Shown: one piece after another, positions 6,572 through 10,276 of the stretch
Layout: each line of letters begins with the position of its first letter
Numbering within the stretch: the stretch's first letter is position 1
Assembly: GCA_905216175.1 (NCBI GenBank)
Contig: CAJMSV010000061.1
Coordinates: 1-10,276, forward strand
Length of the DNA: 10,276 nucleotides
Direction of reading: 5' to 3'
Origin: an uncultured bacterium
GTDB taxonomy: Bacteria; Actinomycetota; Coriobacteriia; Coriobacteriales; Coriobacteriaceae
Program-made: the position numbers and the translations under genes
The notes under the pieces: generated by a model
Databases searched by the model: none
Told to the model about the DNA's origin: nothing
The model's input: the letters and a program-made list of their open reading frames with translations, nothing else

Positions 6572-7252
6572 ATGGAGGCTTACAAGCAAGAGTTCATCAA
6601 GTTTATGGTCGAGTCCGACGTTCTTAAGTTCGGCAGCTTTACGCTCAAGAGCGGCCGTCAGTCCCCGTTCTTTATGAACGCCGGCGCTTACGTGACGGGC
6701 TATCAGCTCAAGAAGCTGGGCGAGTATTACGCCCAGGCCATCCACGATAACTTTGGCGACGACTTTGACGTGCTGTTTGGGCCGGCCTACAAGGGCATTC
6801 CCCTGGCCGTCGTGACCGCGATTGCCTACCACGAGCTGTACGGCAAGGAGGTCAAGTACTGCTGCGACCGCAAGGAGGCCAAGGACCACGGTGCCGATAA
6901 GGGCAACCTGCTGGGTTATGAGCCCAAGGACGGCGACCGCGTGGTCATGGTCGAGGACGTTACCACCAGCGGCAAGTCCATCGACGAGACCTATCCCAAG
7001 GTCAAGGCTGCTGCCGATGTCGAGATTAAGGGCCTGATCGTGTCCCTCAACCGCATGGAGGTCGGCAAGGGTGGCGTGACCACCGCGCAGAAGGAGATCG
7101 AGGCCAAGTACGGTTTCCCCGTCGCGAGCATCGTCTCCATGGCCGAGGTCGTCGAGACCCTCTACAACCACGAGATCGACGGCAAGGTTGTCATCGATGA
7201 CGAGCTCAAGACCGCCATCGATGTCTACTACGAGCAGTACGGAGCACGTTAG
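6572..7252 (+). CDS. pyrE: Orotate phosphoribosyltransferase
   Basis: 226 residues, normal for the longer form of this enzyme. It joins orotate and PRPP to give orotidine 5'-monophosphate and pyrophosphate, the fifth step of de novo pyrimidine synthesis, in the cytoplasm as a dimer. Visible motifs: FTLKSGRQSPFF at 23-34; FGPAYKGIPLA at 69-79; the mobile catalytic loop DRKEAKDHGADKG at 99-111 with its Lys and His residues; and the PRPP-binding motif VVMVEDVTTSGKSI at 124-137. The start has a clear ribosome site 5 bases upstream. No other pyrimidine gene is adjacent, so it is monocistronic here. It is divergent from mgtA, and its stop codon abuts a structured 3' module. Codon use is strongly biased to C/G-ending codons, consistent with good expression. 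Confidence 0.96.
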   Translation: MEAYKQEFIKFMVESDVLKFGSFTLKSGRQSPFFMNAGAYVTGYQLKKLGEYYAQAIHDNFGDDFDVLFGPAYKGIPLAVVTAIAYHELYGKEVKYCCDRKEAKDHGADKGNLLGYEPKDGDRVVMVEDVTTSGKSIDETYPKVKAAADVEIKGLIVSLNRMEVGKGGVTTAQKEIEAKYGFPVASIVSMAEVVETLYNHEIDGKVVIDDELKTAIDVYYEQYGAR

Positions 7253-7423
7253 TTACGGCGTTTTACCAAACGCCGTAACTGCTCGACGCTGCGCGGGCCG
7301 CATTTGGACAATCTGACGTTCAACTTCAAGGGCGCGACCAGAAGGTCAGCGCCCTTTCGTTTCACGTCACCTTGTCTCAAATGCGACCCGCTCGCTGGCG
7401 TTGCCAAAACATCGGTGTTGCCG
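7252..7423 (+). repeat. Two-hairpin 3' module, copy 1 (downstream of pyrE)
   Basis: Hairpin I is a perfect 12-bp stem (7252-7263 with 7268-7279, GTTACGGCGTTT, loop TACC) that begins on the last base of the pyrE stop codon. A linker with GACGCTGCGCG (7285-7295) and GACAATCTG (7307-7315) leads to hairpin II, the terminator. A tail containing CGCTCGCTG (7389-7397) follows. All these parts recur in the same order at 10103-10274. Confidence 0.75.
7328..7361 (+). terminator. Intrinsic terminator-like hairpin of pyrE (hairpin II of module copy 1)
   Basis: AAGGGCGCGACC (7328-7339), an AGAA loop, GGTC (7344-7347), one bulged A, then GCGCCCTT (7349-7356), followed by a short T-rich stretch. The U-tract is interrupted, so efficiency may be moderate. 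The GACC-AGAA-GGTC tip is identical in the second copy. Confidence 0.7.
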
Positions 7424-7426
7424 TGG

Positions 7427-7482
7427 TAGTCATTGGGGACGTTCTTGTTTGACTAGTCGTTTAAGAACGTCCCCAATGACTA
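7427..7482. repeat. Complete palindromic element with 20-bp perfect arms (ATTGGGGACGT family)
   Basis: TAGTCATTGGGGACGTTCTT (7427-7446) is the exact reverse complement of 7463-7482. The 16-base spacer holds a further small palindrome, GACTAGTC (7451-7458). A half copy lies at 1424-1450. The structure fits a REP/MITE-like mobile repeat. It sits between the convergent pyrE and RpiR genes. Confidence 0.85.
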
Positions 7483-7491
7483 GTCAGAAAT

Positions 7492-7555
7492 GAGCGTGGA
7501 TAATCTCCCGTTTTTGGTCCCCGTGTGGGCTCAAAGTGGGAGATTATCTACGCTC
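7492..7555. repeat. Second palindromic element with 18-bp arms
   Basis: GAGCGTGGATAATCTCCC (7492-7509) pairs with GGGAGATTATCTACGCTC (7538-7555) with one G-T wobble, around a 28-base loop. A 10-base piece, ATCCACGCTC, recurs at 7575-7584, suggesting a decayed neighbouring copy. The element lies 33 bases past the RpiR gene stop and could act as its 3' hairpin, but no T-run follows. Confidence 0.75.
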
Positions 7556-7588
7556 GTTAGTTAAGCGTCCGAAAATCCACGCTCGTCG

Positions 7589-8443
7589 CTACTTGAGCCC
7601 GGGGAGGCGGGTGTAGGGGAATGAGCGCTCTAGGAATTCGGCGCAGCGGGCGTAGTCTTTGGCGAAGTAGCTGCTGTAGAGCGAATCGAGTACGTATTGC
7701 ACGGCGATGTGGCTTGCGAACTGCGTGATGCGGTGCGTCATGCTCTCGTGATCGCTCACCGTAAGGTAGGCGGCAAAGCCGGGGTGAATGCGCGCGCAGT
7801 ATGGCGTGCCGATGACGATGACCGGGACATGCTGGCTGCTGAGGATCGGCAAGATTTTCTTGAGGTTGGGCGCAAGGCCGCTGTAGGAGATAACGATCGC
7901 CGCGCGGTCTGAATCCGAGGTAAGCGCAGTGCGCACCTGTGCCTCGATGTTGCCGTAGCATATGGCGCTTTTGCCGGACGAGAGCAGGCGGTCGCGGAAC
8001 ATCCCCGCTGGATAGAGGTTGTGCGAGCCCGTGTAGATGTCGGCCTGTCGGGCGTTCGCGATGAGCTTGGCGGCGTGGTCAAGCTGCGTGGGGTCGAGCA
8101 GCTCCTGCGTTTCGGCCAGCGTGGTCTGGTAGAGCCCCTCCATGCGCTCCATGACCTGCGCGGGGGTGGACGTAGCGTCGAAGGGAAAGTTGATGTCCAC
8201 GTCGCGGCGGTTGCCCGATTCGGTTGCCAGGCGGATGAGCTCGACCTTGAGGTCCTTAAAACCCTCGAGGCCGAGCTTTTTGCAAAACCGGTGCACGCTC
8301 GCGACCGAAACATTGGTGCGCGCGGCGAATTCCTTGATGGAGAGTCCGCGGATGTCCTCGCCGATGGCAAGGGCTGCAATGCCGAGTTGTTGCTCGGTGG
8401 GGGTGAGGTCCTGCGCCTCGGTGATCTTGCGTTTGATATCCAT
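7589..8443 (-). CDS. MurR/RpiR family transcriptional regulator (HTH plus SIS domain)
   Basis: 284 residues from the ATG at 8443, chosen because GGGAG lies 6 bases upstream; a GTG at 8455 would add four residues. Residues 1-75 form the RpiR-type HTH (LTPTEQQLGIAALAI, then LSIKEFAARTNVSVASVHRFCKKLGLEGFKD split over about 33-63). A SIS sugar-phosphate-binding domain covers about 120-250, with IYTGSHNLYPAGMFRDRL where the glycine-rich loop is expected and the SxSG motif in ISYSG at 185-189. Such proteins bind a phosphorylated sugar and control uptake or catabolic genes. It is divergent from a PTS EIIA gene with about 330 bases between them, so control of that gene is plausible but unproven. The ligand cannot be read from sequence. 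Confidence 0.9.
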   Translation of the reverse strand: MDIKRKITEAQDLTPTEQQLGIAALAIGEDIRGLSIKEFAARTNVSVASVHRFCKKLGLEGFKDLKVELIRLATESGNRRDVDINFPFDATSTPAQVMERMEGLYQTTLAETQELLDPTQLDHAAKLIANARQADIYTGSHNLYPAGMFRDRLLSSGKSAICYGNIEAQVRTALTSDSDRAAIVISYSGLAPNLKKILPILSSQHVPVIVIGTPYCARIHPGFAAYLTVSDHESMTHRITQFASHIAVQYVLDSLYSSYFAKDYARCAEFLERSFPYTRLPGLK

Positions 8444-8471
8444 GCGAACTCCCACACTCGCTAAATCGGCT

Positions 8472-8552
8472 AAAAGGGGACAGGCTTATTTTGGCACGTT
8501 TCAGTAGGTATCAGGAGGTGCCAGGGGCGGGGTGGCAGCGGGGTGCCGCTGC
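8472..8552. repeat. REP-like palindromic sequence in the RpiR-EIIA gap
   Basis: GGGGACAGGCTTATTTTGG (about 8477-8495) resembles repeat ends that I associate with REP-type elements. TGGCAC (8492-8497) pairs with GTGCCA (8518-8523), and GCAGCGG (8535-8541) pairs with CCGCTGC (8546-8552) around a GGTG loop. It could instead be part of a regulator site. The rest of the gap up to 8691 holds GCGATAC twice (8603-8609 and near 8626-8632) but no gene I can support. Confidence 0.35.
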
Positions 8553-8691
8553 GAAAAGAAGTATCGGGTTTGGTGCGCCCGCTTCTGCCCGTCCCGTGCG
8601 CAGGCGATACTCGGCTTATCGACCCGCGATACAAAGGAGATGCTCATCCCACGAGCACTACCGGGAAGGGCTCGCGATTCGAGTCTCCACC

Positions 8692-8720
8692 TTAGCATTT
8701 GAACCATTTGGCACTATAAT
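8692..8720 (+). promoter_or_regulatory. crr: Sigma-70 promoter of crr
   Basis: TTAGCA (8692-8697) and a perfect TATAAT (8715-8720) are separated by 17 bases. Transcription should start near 8727, about 43 bases before the EIIA start codon. Confidence 0.7.
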
Positions 8721-8769
8721 CACCATAGGCATGCGCAAAACGTTGCGCTTAATCAAGAGGAGAAAACGT

Positions 8770-9306
8770 ATGGGTCTGTTTGATATGTTCAAGAAGAAGG
8801 CTGAGCCCGCGGCTGCCGCTGCTCCGGCCTCCATCTCTGCTTCTGCCGGCGCCGACGTGCTGTGCTCGCCCGTCAAGGGCAAGGTCATCAAGATGGCCGA
8901 CGTGCCCGATCCCGTCTTTGGCGGCGAGGTTCTGGGCAAGGGCTGTGCCGTGTGGCCCGAGGACGATCTGGTCTACGCCCCCTGCGACGGTAAGGTGACC
9001 GTCACCATGGGTCACGCCGTGGGTCTGCAGTCCGATAGCGGCATCGAGGTTCTGGTGCACGTTGGCGTCGATACCGTCAACATGAACGGCGATGGCTTCG
9101 AGGGCTTCGTCAAGGCCGACGACGTTGTGAAGGCCGGCCAGCCCATACTCAAGATCGACCGCGCCAAGATCGCCGCTGCCGGTTACAAGGACTGCGTCGT
9201 GGTGGCCGTGTCCAACACCGCCGAGTTTGCCGACGTCGAGCTCACCGTTGAGGCGGAGTCCGCCGTCGCCGCCGGTGACGCCATCGTTAAGGTCGTCCGC
9301 AAGTAA
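8770..9306 (+). CDS. crr: PTS glucose-type EIIA component (stand-alone)
   Basis: 178 residues. The ATG at 8770 follows AAGAGGAG at good spacing; the frame is open further upstream, but the TATAAT promoter lies inside that extension, so the short form is right. The N-terminus MGLFDMFKKK resembles the amphipathic start of enterobacterial EIIA-Glc, followed by an Ala-rich linker to about residue 28. The EIIA domain has SPVKGKVIKMADVPDPVF at 33-50, His82 in GHAVGLQSDSG, and the phospho-acceptor His97 in VLVHVGVDT. It would pass phosphate from HPr to a sugar EIIB domain and may also signal carbon status. No EIIBC, HPr or EI gene is adjacent, so its partner is elsewhere. It is divergent from an RpiR-type regulator and followed by its own terminator. 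Whether glucose is the substrate is not shown. Confidence 0.93.
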   Translation: MGLFDMFKKKAEPAAAAAPASISASAGADVLCSPVKGKVIKMADVPDPVFGGEVLGKGCAVWPEDDLVYAPCDGKVTVTMGHAVGLQSDSGIEVLVHVGVDTVNMNGDGFEGFVKADDVVKAGQPILKIDRAKIAAAGYKDCVVVAVSNTAEFADVELTVEAESAVAAGDAIVKVVRK

Positions 9307-9332
9307 ACTGCGGCGTTCAAAGGATGTGCAAG

Positions 9333-9361
9333 GGTGGTCGGGTTTTCCGGCCACCTTTTTT
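9333..9361 (+). terminator. Intrinsic terminator of crr
   Basis: GGTGGTCGG (9333-9341) pairs with CCGGCCACC (9347-9355), with one T-G wobble and a 5-base loop, followed directly by TTTTTT. It lies 26 bases after the stop codon and is a textbook rho-independent terminator. Confidence 0.9.
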
Positions 9362-9447
9362 ATTGCACCGCGGGAAAGCGTTTTATTGCACGTTGGGCGG
9401 GCTTGCAAACCGTTCGGACGCTAAAACGAACCGACCGCGCCTTCGCG

Positions 9448-9477
9448 TTGCCGAGGGTGTTCATAAGTGGATAGTAT
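9448..9477 (+). promoter_or_regulatory. Possible promoter of the lipoprotein gene
   Basis: TTGCCG (9448-9453) and TAGTAT (9472-9477) are 18 bases apart, each matching consensus at about four of six. The ribosome site GGGAGG is at 9531-9536. TTTATTGCAC occurs twice just upstream (9357-9366 and 9382-9391). Confidence 0.4.
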
Positions 9478-9542
9478 GGGCTTACTTATTACAACGTGTG
9501 CCGCGTCCGGGAAGCGCGGTGCCGCTCATTGGGAGGAACAAC

Positions 9543-10100
9543 ATGAAAAAGAAGCTGCTGCTTGCGCCCCTCATGGCCGTCTTGGTTGCATGCGTGGTCG
9601 TGCTTTCCGGCTGTGGAGGTCCTTCGGTTGAGGAGCTCATCACCGAGGATCTTACGACGCAGTTTGACGAGGTCAAGAACGGTGGCGACGACTTCCTCTC
9701 TGGTCTGGAGGAGGCTTCGGGCGACGAGTTCGAGCAGCTGGGTATCGATCCCAAGGAGTATGCCAAGACCTATCTCGAGGGCTTTGACTACAAGATCGGC
9801 GACGTGACGGTCGACGAGGACAAGGGTGTCGCGACCGCCGAGGTCTCTATCACCTGCAAGTCTATGAACAAGATCGTCGAGGACTTCTCCACCCAGTATC
9901 AGGAGAAGGTCGCCGCGCTTGACACGGTTCCTTCCGATGACGAGCTGTACAAGATGGCCGGTCAGGTTATGGTCGATGTGACCAAGGCCACCGAGCCCAG
10001 GAAGACCACGGTTATCTTCAAGTACACCTGCAACGACGATGGCGAGTGGTCTGCCGACGACTCCGTCAACTCCGAGATGATGGATGCAATGCTGAGCTAG
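9543..10100 (+). CDS. Small secreted lipoprotein of unknown function
   Basis: 185 residues. The ATG at 9543 has GGGAGG 6 bases upstream; a longer frame starting at 9324 begins within the crr terminator and is rejected. The N-terminus is a clear lipoprotein signal: MKKK, a hydrophobic core, then the lipobox LSGC with the lipidated cysteine at residue 24. The mature part (about 160 residues) is acidic and lysine-rich, with helix-forming EELITEDLTTQFDEVKNG, a beta-prone DVTVDEDKGVATAEVSITCKS near 90-110, and DGEWSADDSVNSEMMDAML at the end. This resembles DUF5105/DUF4878-type lipoproteins of gut Gram-positives, but I cannot assign a family with confidence. It should be anchored to the outer face of the cytoplasmic membrane. 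It is monocistronic here and ends in the same 3' module as pyrE. Confidence 0.88.
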   Translation: MKKKLLLAPLMAVLVACVVVLSGCGGPSVEELITEDLTTQFDEVKNGGDDFLSGLEEASGDEFEQLGIDPKEYAKTYLEGFDYKIGDVTVDEDKGVATAEVSITCKSMNKIVEDFSTQYQEKVAALDTVPSDDELYKMAGQVMVDVTKATEPRKTTVIFKYTCNDDGEWSADDSVNSEMMDAMLS

Positions 10101-10102
10101 GG

Positions 10103-10274
10103 GGTTACGCGGTTCTACGAACCGCGTAACCAGTTGACGCTGCGCGCCGCCCAGGACGACAATTTGTCATTCAAAAGGCGAGGCATGACCAGAAGGTCTA
10201 TGCCTCGCCTTTTTCATGCCAACTTGTTCGCTCTGGACATCGCTCGCTGACGTTTGCCCAACCTGCGGTGTCAT
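10103..10274 (+). repeat. Two-hairpin 3' module, copy 2 (downstream of the lipoprotein gene)
   Basis: Hairpin I: GGTTACGCGGTT (10103-10114) pairs perfectly with 10120-10131 around CTACG and starts 2 bases after the stop codon. The linker has GACGCTGCGCG (10136-10146) and GACAATTTG (10158-10166). Hairpin II is the terminator at 10173-10213. The tail contains CGCTCGCTG (10241-10249). The order and spacing match the copy after pyrE. The window ends here, so the true right end is unknown. Confidence 0.75.
10173..10214 (+). terminator. Intrinsic terminator of the lipoprotein gene (hairpin II of module copy 2)
   Basis: AAAAGGCGAGGCAT plus GACC (10173-10190), an AGAA loop, GGTC (10195-10198), one bulged T, then ATGCCTCGCCTTTT (10200-10213): 18 base pairs ending in a run of five T. 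The stem differs from the pyrE copy, but the tip and the bulge position are the same. Confidence 0.9.
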
Positions 10275-10276
10275 AA

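Noticed and set aside
8670..8690. tRNA 3'-end-like sequence (GCGATTCGAGTCTCC)
   Set aside because: The bases flanking the TTCGAGT do not form a T-arm stem, and there is no acceptor or anticodon arm upstream.
8639..8701. A short + strand ORF preceded by AAAGGAG in the RpiR-EIIA gap
   Set aside because: The ribosome site is almost fused to the ATG, the region lies before the only good promoter, and the peptide looks arbitrary.
8491..8769. N-terminal extension of the EIIA frame back to 8491
   Set aside because: It contains the TATAAT promoter, and the ATG at 8770 has a strong ribosome site and a crr-like N-terminus.
9324..9542. N-terminal extension of the lipoprotein frame
   Set aside because: It starts inside the crr terminator and would bury the signal peptide; the ATG at 9543 has GGGAGG and begins the lipoprotein signal.

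Overview
The window looks like chromosomal DNA of a GC-rich actinobacterium of the class Coriobacteriia, most likely Collinsella or a close relative. This rests on codon use, on a polytopic membrane protein ending in a LuxR-type HTH (a type expanded in Coriobacteriia), and on short palindromic repeats of a kind I associate with Collinsella. No database was searched, so the genus is an inference.

Layout. Positions 1-1306 (- strand) hold two zinc-ribbon genes in one transcription unit; the second runs off the left edge. Positions 1307-1642 are intergenic, with a 5'-UTR hairpin and half of a palindromic repeat. Positions 1643-3187 (+) encode a 514-residue membrane protein with about 12 helices and a C-terminal LuxR HTH. 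It converges on a Mg2+-type P-ATPase gene (mgtA-like, 3375-6134, -). The gap between them holds a nested hairpin and a GGCARM hexanucleotide repeat. Upstream of mgtA is a leader of about 270 nt with a good promoter, a 23-codon leader ORF with a strong Shine-Dalgarno, a strong hairpin, and a long-range inverted repeat whose 3' arm ends in six U; together these suggest translation-coupled attenuation. pyrE (6572-7252, +) is divergent from mgtA.

Downstream of pyrE is a two-hairpin module of about 170 bp. It recurs in diverged form downstream of the lipoprotein gene at the right end, with paired sequence changes in the stems. Two further palindromic repeats follow. Then come a convergent RpiR-family regulator (7589-8443, -), a divergent stand-alone glucose-type PTS EIIA gene (crr, 8770-9306, +) with a TATAAT promoter and intrinsic terminator, and a small lipoprotein gene (9543-10100, +).

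The genes are mostly housekeeping or regulatory and do not form one pathway. RpiR and EIIA may form a sugar-uptake regulatory pair. The novelty is mainly in non-coding DNA: the mgtA leader and the repeated, covarying 3' module.
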